Below, piece after piece: positions 1-5,069 of a DNA stretch of 5,069 nt. The position numbers were made by a program, and so were the translations under genes. This stretch comes from Clostridia bacterium (lineage in GTDB: Bacteria > Bacillota_A > Clostridia > Christensenellales > CAG-138): the NCBI GenBank assembly GCA_017459315.1, contig JAFUDD010000169.1, positions 1 through 5,069 on the forward strand. Direction: 5' to 3'. Every line of letters begins with the position of its first letter. The first letter of the stretch is position 1. Under the pieces are notes generated by a model. That model made no database searches. It worked only from the letters and a program-made list of their open reading frames with translations, and was not told where the DNA came from.

Positions 1-134
1 AGCCGCCCGAATGTACCGAAGCGCCGGTTCCCGCGGCAAAGCCCGCTCCGCTGTGGCCGTGGCTTTTGCTCGGCGGCGCGGCGCTGCTGACCGGCGGCGC
101 GATCCTGCTGCTCCGGCGCAGAAAGAAATCCTGA
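1..134 (+). CDS. C-terminal end of an exported, membrane-anchored protein (partial)
   Basis: The reading frame is open from the window edge (first whole codon at base 3) and ends at TGA 132-134, giving 43 residues. They comprise a Pro/Ala/Thr-rich stretch containing TEAPVPAAKPAP, a hydrophobic helix beginning LWPWLLLGG of about 21 residues, and a basic end, RRRKKS. By the positive-inside rule this is a single-pass C-terminal anchor with the main domain outside the cell. The same stalk, helix and basic-tail order ends the two PIG-L-like proteins downstream, and the TEAPVP wording resembles their linkers, so this gene may be another member of that set. The catalytic or binding domain lies outside the window, so its function cannot be stated. 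Codon use matches the neighbours. The reading frame is well supported; family membership is a guess. Confidence 0.8.
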   Translation, partial: PPECTEAPVPAAKPAPLWPWLLLGGAALLTGGAILLLRRRKKS

Positions 135-140
135 AAACTC

Positions 141-175
141 CGGCGCATATCGCCGTTTCCCCGCAAGGACGGGGA
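141..175 (+). other. Two small hairpins in the gap before the glycosidase gene
   Basis: CGGCG at 141-145 pairs perfectly with CGCCG at 151-155 around a 5-base loop. TCCCCG at 158-163 pairs with CGGGGA at 170-175 around a 6-base loop. They sit just after the upstream stop codon at 132-134 and before the ATG at 209. The first is followed only by TTT and the second has no T-run, so neither is a convincing intrinsic terminator. They could be weak terminators, mRNA-stability elements between operon genes, or chance pairings in GC-rich DNA. No convincing promoter was seen in the 74-base gap. Confidence 0.3.
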
Positions 176-208
176 GCATTGCATCAGAAAGGCTGAACCA
201 AACTTCCC

Positions 209-1159
209 ATGAAACTGCGCATTCGAACCGTTATCCTGTTGTTATGCACGCTGCTGCTCCCGCTGCCGGCGTATGCCGAGGTGCCGGACGATCTGTTCAC
301 CGACGAGGAGGTCGTGGTAGAGGATCGTGAAAACGGGCATTGGTCCTATTCGAGCGAGGCGCTCTCCATCGTGATCGACCGACATGAAACGAAGTTCTTC
401 CCGGAGGATCGTCCGACGACCGAAATGCCGCTCGTCTATCTTGTCGCGCACATCTATATGCGCGAATACAGCACCTACCGCAGCGGCTTTGCCGACGACG
501 GCGAAAACGGCACGACGATGACGCAGCCGTATAAGATCGTGCGCAAAAACAAGGCCGTGCTGGCGATCACCGGCGACAATATGATCAACGCCGAACAGGA
601 ATGGAAGGGCGCGCTGATCCGCCACGGGCGCGTATACAGCAACTACGTCGGCGAGGCGGTCATGGCTTTTACCGACAACGATATGGCGATCCAGGTCTTT
701 GAGCGCGGCGAGATCCGCGCCGAGGAGCTTTTGGAAATGGGTGTGCGCGACACGTATTCGTTCGGGCCGTGGCTGATCAAAAACGGCGTGCCGAACGACA
801 ACGTGCACACCTTCCGCGTCAACCGCGTGAATCCGCGCGTCGGGCTCGGCATGATCGAGCCGGGGCATCTGGTGGCGATCGTGGCGGACGGTCGGCAGAA
901 CGGCTACAGCTACGGGCTGACGCTGACCGAGTTCCGCGACCTCTTTGTGCAGGAGGGCTGCGTGCAGGCGTTCAACCTCGACGGCGGCTGCTCCACCGGT
1001 ATGCTCTTTATGGGCGAGCACCTGAACCAGCACGACGGCCGCCCCGGCGCGGCGGACTATCAGCGCCCGTGGGTGGACGCCCTGATGTGGGGCTATTCCG
1101 ACCTTGTGCCGGGTGTGAACGAGCCTTTGCAGCACAACGGCAATGCGGAGGTGCAGTGA
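209..1159 (+). CDS. Secreted phosphodiester glycosidase family protein (NAGPA/DUF2233 domain)
   Basis: This 316-residue protein starts with a clear signal peptide: basic MKLRIR, a hydrophobic core, and AYA just before a likely cleavage after residue 23. There is no C-terminal anchor, unlike its neighbours. Residues about 75-296 match the NAGPA-type fold: ITGDN near 120-124, FGPWLIKNG at 185-193, NPRVGLGMIEPG near 208-219, VADGR at 225-229, YGLTLTEF near 235-242, and the family hallmark NLDGG at 256-260. Known relatives include the mammalian enzyme that removes GlcNAc from GlcNAc-phosphodiesters and bacterial glycan-processing proteins; the substrate here is unknown. The hallmark continues Cys-Ser-Thr instead of the common Gly-Ser-Ser. 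The start at 209 is the only ATG after an in-frame stop at 194-196, but its ribosome site is poor: AGAAAGG lies 16 bases away. It overlaps the next start by one base (TGATG). The family is near certain; the activity is inferred. Confidence 0.92.
   Translation: MKLRIRTVILLLCTLLLPLPAYAEVPDDLFTDEEVVVEDRENGHWSYSSEALSIVIDRHETKFFPEDRPTTEMPLVYLVAHIYMREYSTYRSGFADDGENGTTMTQPYKIVRKNKAVLAITGDNMINAEQEWKGALIRHGRVYSNYVGEAVMAFTDNDMAIQVFERGEIRAEELLEMGVRDTYSFGPWLIKNGVPNDNVHTFRVNRVNPRVGLGMIEPGHLVAIVADGRQNGYSYGLTLTEFRDLFVQEGCVQAFNLDGGCSTGMLFMGEHLNQHDGRPGAADYQRPWVDALMWGYSDLVPGVNEPLQHNGNAEVQ
1147..1153 (+). promoter_or_regulatory. Ribosome binding site of the degenerate PIG-L-like gene
   Basis: GGAGGTG lies inside the last codons of the glycosidase gene and 5 bases before the ATG at 1159. 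It fixes that ATG as the start, even though the same frame stays open far upstream inside the glycosidase gene. The stop and start share one base (TGATG), so translation is probably coupled through termination and reinitiation. Confidence 0.85.
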
Positions 1160-2493
1160 TGAAGCATTTTCGGATTTTTGCCGCGCTGCTGGCGCTTCTG
1201 CTGCTGACGCTGCCCGTGCTTTCGACGGCGGACACCTACCTTGTCCCGGACGCCAAGACCGGCAAGGAGAGCTTTCTTTGCGACAACAATGAAAAAACCT
1301 ATCTGGTGATCCCGGCAAGCGGCCGCGTCGAGCTGACCGACATTGCCGAGGGCAGCGACGGCGTATGGATCTCGTGGTTCTCGGTACCGGGGCGCGTCCG
1401 CGCAGACTTCTACGGATCGGACGGCGTCGTGATGCGCACCGAAACGATCACGCCCTCGATGCTGAACACGTATCTGCCGCTGAACGGCGCGACCGCCGTG
1501 CGGCTGTCCGGCACCAAAATGGAGATCGCGGAGTTCGTGCCGGTAGCGGACGAGGCCTCGATCCCGTTTGAATCCAACGACAAGCCCGCCGACGTTGTGC
1601 TGCTGTTAACGCACGTCGGGGATGAATCGCTTGTCGCCGCGCCGATTCTGAAAACGCTGACCGACTATCACCTTTCCGTGCAGGTCTGCTATATCTACAA
1701 CGACCTCCGGGATCGCAAGGCCGAGTGCATCCAAACGCTCCGCGCCATGGGCATCCCGCGCGAGCCGATCTTCTGGAACTGGCAAAAGCCCGCTTACGAC
1801 ACGCTGAAGGGCGCGCAGCGCCGCTATCAGCCCTCTGAAGCGAGAAAGGCGTTTGCATCGCTGCTGTCGCTCTGCACGCCGAAGATCTGGATCACCGACG
1901 GTCTCGGCGCGGGACAGATCGTGGAAAAGGTCTGGCCGACCGTGACAAACAGCGTTGCGAAAAACTATGTGCTGACCGAAAACGGCCCGATCACGCTGAC
2001 GCTGACCGATGAGGAGGCCGCGCCGCTGAACGAGGCCTACCGCCTGCAGGCGTCGCGCCGCGTCTACCGCGACGGCGTAGCGCAGTCCGTTTCGATGCAG
2101 CTGCTGACCGAGGGCGCGGAGCCCGACCTGCTTGCGGGTCTTGCGCCGGAGAGCTTCCTCTCCTACGCGTCTCCGACGCCGATCCCCACCCCGACGCCTA
2201 CGCCCACGCCGACCCCGACCCCGACGCCCACGCCTTCTCCCACGCCCGCGCCGACCGACACGCCGGTTCCCGTGACCGAAGCGCCGCACTATGAGGATCG
2301 CTCCGTGCAGAACAACCCAACAACGCCGACGCCCGACGCATCCGCCGCTGACGAAGATGAAGCGCCGCTCACGCCTGCCGGACGCCCGCCGGTTTCCAAC
2401 ATCGTTTGGCTTGCCGTCGGCGCCGCCGCGCTCGGTCTGATCGTCATCGGCGGCATATCGCTGGTGCAGGCGATCCGGAGACGCCGCGGATGA
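1159..2493 (+). CDS. Exported, membrane-anchored PIG-L/LmbE-like protein with a decayed active site (probable pseudoenzyme)
   Basis: The product has 444 residues. A signal peptide covers residues 1-24 (STA before Asp25). Residues about 40-130 look like a beta-sandwich module, with WFSVPG, a DG turn and LPLNGATAV that align with the next gene's product. Residues about 144-335 are PIG-L/LmbE-like: VVLLLTHVGDESL at 147-159, then DRKAECIQTLRAMGIP near 185-200. The family signature HPDDE here reads HVGDE: the usual metal ligands His152 and Asp155 remain, but the catalytic Asp is Gly154. The later HxxH that supplies the third ligand is missing; the matching stretch, ITDGLGAGQIVEKVW, has no His. A Thr-Pro stalk (about 339-371), a helix (about 414-436) and the tail RRRRG follow. 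The frame is intact with no stop or frameshift, so it is probably a binding or regulatory protein rather than a broken gene. It overlaps the next gene by 4 bases. Confidence 0.88.
   Translation: MKHFRIFAALLALLLLTLPVLSTADTYLVPDAKTGKESFLCDNNEKTYLVIPASGRVELTDIAEGSDGVWISWFSVPGRVRADFYGSDGVVMRTETITPSMLNTYLPLNGATAVRLSGTKMEIAEFVPVADEASIPFESNDKPADVVLLLTHVGDESLVAAPILKTLTDYHLSVQVCYIYNDLRDRKAECIQTLRAMGIPREPIFWNWQKPAYDTLKGAQRRYQPSEARKAFASLLSLCTPKIWITDGLGAGQIVEKVWPTVTNSVAKNYVLTENGPITLTLTDEEAAPLNEAYRLQASRRVYRDGVAQSVSMQLLTEGAEPDLLAGLAPESFLSYASPTPIPTPTPTPTPTPTPTPTPSPTPAPTDTPVPVTEAPHYEDRSVQNNPTTPTPDASAADEDEAPLTPAGRPPVSNIVWLAVGAAALGLIVIGGISLVQAIRRRRG
2173..2271 (+). repeat. Thr-Pro dipeptide repeat coding region (stalk)
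   Basis: This stretch encodes an almost pure Pro-Thr alternation (residues 339-371), built from a hexamer of the CCGACG type with third-base changes (ccg/ccc/cct and acg/acc). It is a probable extended stalk that holds the domain away from the membrane, and a possible O-glycosylation target. Repeats of this kind can change length by slippage; the synonymous variation should reduce that. Confidence 0.85.
2477..2480 (+). promoter_or_regulatory. Ribosome binding site of the intact PIG-L deacetylase gene
   Basis: GGAG lies 9 bases before the ATG at 2490, inside the last codons of the preceding gene. The ATGA overlap (start 2490-2492, stop 2491-2493) indicates coupled translation. This ATG begins a clear signal peptide. 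The frame is open further upstream, to an ATG at 2406, but that extension would put Arg-rich residues in front of the signal peptide. Confidence 0.75.
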
Positions 2494-3998
2494 AATCGAT
2501 AAAACGCACGATCCTGCTGCTGCTTTGCCTGTGTCTTTTGCCCGCGTTCGCCGTGGCCGACGACGTGCCCGCCGCAAAGGATCTTTCCGCAAGCTGCACG
2601 CTGACGTATACTGGGCGCCACCCCGGTGCGGGAACGGCGATCCACAGCCGCTTCTTTGAAGCCACCGTCACGTTTGCCGAGGGCGAGCTGTTCCGGTTCG
2701 CTTGGACAGACGATGTGCCCGCACATTACCTTTGCACGCAATGGCTCACCGTGCCCCAAACCGCCCGTGTCGTTTCGTATGACCGGGACGGCGCGGTGCT
2801 TGCCGAATCCCCGCTGCCGCCGTATATGGACAGCTTCTATCCGCTGCCGGACGGCGCGCGCGCCGTGGAGGTGATCGCGGGCGAGGGCGGTATGACGGTC
2901 GTCCGCGCCCAGATGTATTCGGAGGGCGTCACGCCCCATCCGTACCACGACTGGCAGCCCGCGCCGGAGCACCTCGATTATCTGCTGATTGCCACGCACC
3001 CGGACGACGATACGCTGTTCATGGGCGCCTGCATCCCGCTTTACGGCGCGAAGGACGGCAAGGTCGGCACGGTCGCTTTTTTGACCGCCTCGAAGCGCGA
3101 GCGCATGACCGAAGCGCAGAACGGCGTTTGGGCGATGGGCTCCCGGTATTACCCGCTGTTTTTGGGCTTTGCCGACGTGCCGCAGGCGCGCCGTTCCACG
3201 GAAGGCTCCAAGTTTCTCGCCGAGGACGTGACAAAGGCGCTGGTGCGGCTGCTGCGCGAGCATAGGCCGCTGGTTGTGTTCACGCAGGACTATAACGGCG
3301 AATACGGCCATTGGCAGCACTCGCGTGTCGCGCATTGCGTCACCGAAGCCGTGCAGCTTTGCGCCGATCCCGCGTATGACCCTGATTCCGCCGCGGCCTT
3401 CGGGACATGGGAGGTCAAAAAGTGTTATGTCCACCTCTATCCCGAAAATCCCCTGACGCTCGATATCGACACCCCGATTGCCGCGCTCGGCGGCAAGACC
3501 GCGTTTGAGGTCGCCAAGCAGGCGTTTGCCCTGCACGAATCGCAGCAAAGCGGCCGCCACCACGTCAACGGCGTGCGCGAACCGTATTCGATTGCCCGCT
3601 TCGGCATGGTCTACGGCACCGTCGAGGCCGGAACGGACGCGTTCGACAACATCGACCCCGCGCTGCTGTATGCGAACCTTTCGGCGCAAACCCCTGCGCC
3701 GACCGAAGCGCCGACCCCTGTTCCGACGGATACGCCCGCGCCGACCGATACGCCGACGCCCGTCCCGACCGATACGCCTGCGCCGACCGAAGCGCCGACG
3801 CCCGTCCCGACGGATACGCCCGCGCCGACCGACACGCCGGTTCCGACCGAAGCGACGACGCCCGCCGTCTCCCCCGCCCTGGAAACCGTTTCCTCGCCGA
3901 CCGTGTGGACGCTGCCGGTGATCGCGCTGCTTTGCGCGGCGGGGCTCGCCGCCGCCATCGGCATTGCGGCGCTTGTCGTTTTGCGAAAGCGGAAATAA
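2490..3998 (+). CDS. Exported, membrane-anchored PIG-L/LmbE-family zinc N-deacetylase
   Basis: The product has 502 residues. A signal peptide (MKSIKR, a Leu-rich core, AVA) is probably cut after residue 23. Residues about 50-145 form a putative beta-sandwich module shared with the preceding protein (QWLTVP, DG turn, YPLPDGARAV). The PIG-L/LmbE domain spans about 163-395. ATHPDDDTLFMGA at 168-180 supplies ligands His170 and Asp173 and catalytic base Asp172. DYNGEYGHWQH at 267-277 supplies the HxxH pair, with His277 as the expected third ligand. These assignments follow the mycothiol enzyme MshB by motif. The usual Glu of HPDDE is Asp174, a mild change. Family members remove acetyl groups from GlcNAc-type sugars; the substrate here is unknown. 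A repeat-rich Thr/Pro stalk (401-454), a membrane helix (about 472-497) and RKRK end the protein, so the enzyme should face outward. A hairpin terminator lies 7 bases after the stop. Confidence 0.92.
   Translation: MKSIKRTILLLLCLCLLPAFAVADDVPAAKDLSASCTLTYTGRHPGAGTAIHSRFFEATVTFAEGELFRFAWTDDVPAHYLCTQWLTVPQTARVVSYDRDGAVLAESPLPPYMDSFYPLPDGARAVEVIAGEGGMTVVRAQMYSEGVTPHPYHDWQPAPEHLDYLLIATHPDDDTLFMGACIPLYGAKDGKVGTVAFLTASKRERMTEAQNGVWAMGSRYYPLFLGFADVPQARRSTEGSKFLAEDVTKALVRLLREHRPLVVFTQDYNGEYGHWQHSRVAHCVTEAVQLCADPAYDPDSAAAFGTWEVKKCYVHLYPENPLTLDIDTPIAALGGKTAFEVAKQAFALHESQQSGRHHVNGVREPYSIARFGMVYGTVEAGTDAFDNIDPALLYANLSAQTPAPTEAPTPVPTDTPAPTDTPTPVPTDTPAPTEAPTPVPTDTPAPTDTPVPTEATTPAVSPALETVSSPTVWTLPVIALLCAAGLAAAIGIAALVVLRKRK
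3714..3839 (+). repeat. Three tandem 42-base repeats encoding the deacetylase stalk
   Basis: Copies lie at 3714-3755, 3756-3797 and 3798-3839. Each encodes 14 residues: TPVPTDTPAPTDTP, TPVPTDTPAPTEAP, TPVPTDTPAPTDTP. The only protein difference is DT to EA in copy 2; the remaining DNA differences are synonymous third-base changes. Partial copies flank the array (APTEAP before, VPTEAT after). It is an in-frame repeat forming an extended acidic Pro/Thr linker between the enzyme domain and the membrane helix. Confidence 0.9.
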
Positions 3999-4005
3999 CA
4001 ACAAA

Positions 4006-4033
4006 AAAGCCGGGATAGCCCGGCTTTCATTTC
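4006..4033 (+). terminator. Intrinsic terminator after the glycosidase/deacetylase operon
   Basis: AAAGCCGGG (4006-4014) pairs perfectly with CCCGGCTTT (4019-4027) around the 4-base loop ATAG, followed by CATTTC. The 9-bp GC-rich stem sits 7 bases after the TAA at 3996-3998. The T-tract is short and broken, so some read-through into the next gene is possible. The A-rich run before the stem (4003-4008) means it could also act on the opposite strand. It lies only 13 bases before the ribosome site of nagA. Confidence 0.75.
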
Positions 4034-4040
4034 ACCTATT

Positions 4041-4046
4041 GGGAGG
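4041..4046 (+). promoter_or_regulatory. Ribosome binding site of nagA
   Basis: GGGAGG stands 5 bases before the ATG at 4052 and is the strongest free-standing Shine-Dalgarno sequence in the window. It fixes the nagA start. No convincing promoter separates it from the terminator. Confidence 0.88.
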
Positions 4047-4051
4047 TTTTT

Positions 4052-5069
4052 ATGCTGTTTACCGATGCCCTGCTCTTTACCCCGACCGGCTATGTGCGCG
4101 GCGGGTTCCGCGTCGAAAACGGGCGGTTTGCCGAAATCCTGCCGGGGCAAGTGACCGGCGGCGAATCGCTTTGCGGCGCGAAGGTGCTGCCGGGATTGGT
4201 GGATATCCATACGCACGGCGCGGCGGGCGCGGACTTTTCGGACGGCGACGAGGCGGGGCTTTGCCAAATGGCGGCCTACGAAGCCGCGCACGGCGTCACG
4301 ACATTCCTGCCCACTTCCATGACGCTGCCCTTTGCGGTGCTGTCCAAGGCGTTCCGTGCCGCAAGAGCCTTGCACGATGCGCCGAAACCCGGCCTTGCCC
4401 GCGTGCCCGGCGTCCACGCCGAGGGGCCGTTTTTATCCGAAGCGAAGAAGGGCGCGCAAAACCCCGCCTACCTGTGCAAGCCGGACTTTGCCGCTTTTGG
4501 GTCGCTCTATGACGACTGCGGCGGGCTGCTCCGGATCGTGGACATCGCGCCCGAAACGGACGGCGCGATCCCGTTTATCGAGCAGGCCAAATCGCTTTGC
4601 CGTGTATCGGTCGCGCATACCGATGCCGACTATGCCCAAACGCTTGCCGCGTTCGACGCGGGCGCGGATCATGTGACGCATCTGTTCAACGCGATGCCGC
4701 CGCTGCATCACCGCAAGCCCGGTGTGATCGGCGCGGCGTTCGACCGTAAGAACGTGACCGTCGAGCTGATCGCGGACGGATACCATGTGCACCCCTCCGT
4801 CGTGCGGGCGGCGTTCGCGCTGTTCCCCGGCCGCGTCTGCCTGATCTCCGATTCGCTGCGCTGCTGCGGCATGCCGGACGGCACGTATACGCTCGGCGGG
4901 CAGGACGTGACCCTTTCGGGCGGCGTGGCGAGGCTTTCGGACGGCACGATTGCCGGCGCGGCGTCGAACCTGTTTACCGATCTTGGGAACGCGATCCGCT
5001 TCGGGATCCCCGAAGCCGACGCGATCAACGCCGCTTCGCTCGTTCCGGCAAGGGCTGCCGGACTGGATG
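4052..5069 (+). CDS. nagA: N-acetylglucosamine-6-phosphate deacetylase (C-terminus beyond window)
   Basis: This cytoplasmic metal-dependent amidohydrolase converts GlcNAc-6-phosphate to glucosamine-6-phosphate and acetate, in amino-sugar catabolism and cell-wall recycling. The frame is open from ATG 4052 to the window edge (339 codons plus one base); the family is usually about 380 residues, so roughly 40 are missing. Motifs appear in order: GLVDIHTHGAAGADF with His53 and His55; GVHAEGPFL with metal ligand Glu124; AHTDADY with His189; THLFNAMPPLHHRKPG with His210; ADGYHVHP with His245; and ISDSL with the catalytic Asp267, where TDA is more usual. There is no signal peptide. A terminator separates it from the exported operon upstream, so it may be transcribed separately or by read-through. 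Its link to those genes is thematic (acetylamino sugars). Any nagB or regulator downstream is not visible. Confidence 0.95.
   Translation, partial: MLFTDALLFTPTGYVRGGFRVENGRFAEILPGQVTGGESLCGAKVLPGLVDIHTHGAAGADFSDGDEAGLCQMAAYEAAHGVTTFLPTSMTLPFAVLSKAFRAARALHDAPKPGLARVPGVHAEGPFLSEAKKGAQNPAYLCKPDFAAFGSLYDDCGGLLRIVDIAPETDGAIPFIEQAKSLCRVSVAHTDADYAQTLAAFDAGADHVTHLFNAMPPLHHRKPGVIGAAFDRKNVTVELIADGYHVHPSVVRAAFALFPGRVCLISDSLRCCGMPDGTYTLGGQDVTLSGGVARLSDGTIAGAASNLFTDLGNAIRFGIPEADAINAASLVPARAAGLD

Noticed and set aside
11..196. Short 61-codon frame at the left edge
   Set aside because: It overlaps the partial gene, whose frame ends at 134 and encodes a proper membrane anchor. The alternative translation is Arg/Ala-rich with no features.
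769..1158. Possible N-terminal extension of the degenerate PIG-L-like gene
   Set aside because: The frame is open, but the extension is Arg/Ala-rich shadow sequence of the glycosidase gene. The ribosome site at 1147-1153 and the signal peptide fix the start at 1159.
242..1318. A 358-codon open frame on the - strand opposite the glycosidase gene
   Set aside because: It has a His/Arg/Val-rich composition and no motifs, and spans two well-supported + strand genes. It is an artefact of few stop codons in GC-rich DNA.
3714..3839. CRISPR-like array
   Set aside because: The repeats are contiguous, without spacers, in frame, and encode a Thr/Pro stalk.
3901..3998. Sortase (LPXTG) anchoring of the deacetylase
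   Set aside because: The C-terminus has a helix and basic tail, but no LPXTG-like motif precedes it, so simple membrane anchoring is the better reading.
3973..4001. TTGTCG and TAACAA spaced 17 bases apart as a nagA promoter
   Set aside because: The -10 match is only half right, and transcription from it would have to pass the terminator at 4006-4027.
2289..4004. A 571-codon open frame on the - strand opposite the deacetylase gene
   Set aside because: Its translation is Arg/Gly-rich low-complexity sequence with no recognisable domain. It mirrors the GC-rich codon pattern and Thr/Pro repeats of the + strand gene, which has full family motifs.

Overview
The window is GC-rich bacterial DNA and all convincing genes are on the + strand. 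Strong GGAGG-type ribosome sites, tight translational coupling, exported proteins with Thr/Pro-rich stalks and a C-terminal membrane anchor with a short basic tail, and a Firmicutes-style NagA together suggest a GC-rich member of the Bacillota, probably a Clostridia-like gut or anaerobic lineage. That placement is an inference from style; no taxonomic marker is present.

Layout: (1) bases 1-134 hold the last 43 codons of an upstream gene whose product ends in a Pro-rich stalk, one membrane helix and a basic tail. (2) A 74-base gap with two small hairpins. (3) 209-1159, a secreted phosphodiester glycosidase-family protein (NAGPA/DUF2233 fold). (4) 1159-2493, an exported, membrane-anchored PIG-L/LmbE-like protein whose zinc-deacetylase active site has decayed. 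(5) 2490-3998, its intact paralogue, an exported, membrane-anchored PIG-L/LmbE deacetylase. (6) A hairpin terminator at 4006-4027. (7) 4052 to the window end, nagA (N-acetylglucosamine-6-phosphate deacetylase), missing its C-terminus at the window edge.

Genes 3-5 form one translationally coupled unit (TGATG and ATGA junctions). All three products carry signal peptides, and two of them, plus the truncated upstream product, end in the same stalk-helix-basic tail design. The theme is surface amino-sugar chemistry: a glycosidase family acting on sugar phosphodiesters, a deacetylase family acting on N-acetyl sugars, a dead copy of the latter, and downstream a cytoplasmic enzyme that deacetylates GlcNAc-6-phosphate. 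A joint role in remodelling or salvaging GlcNAc-containing envelope or extracellular glycans is plausible but is inferred from families and position only. No RNA genes, CRISPR arrays, insertion sequences or phage genes were seen.
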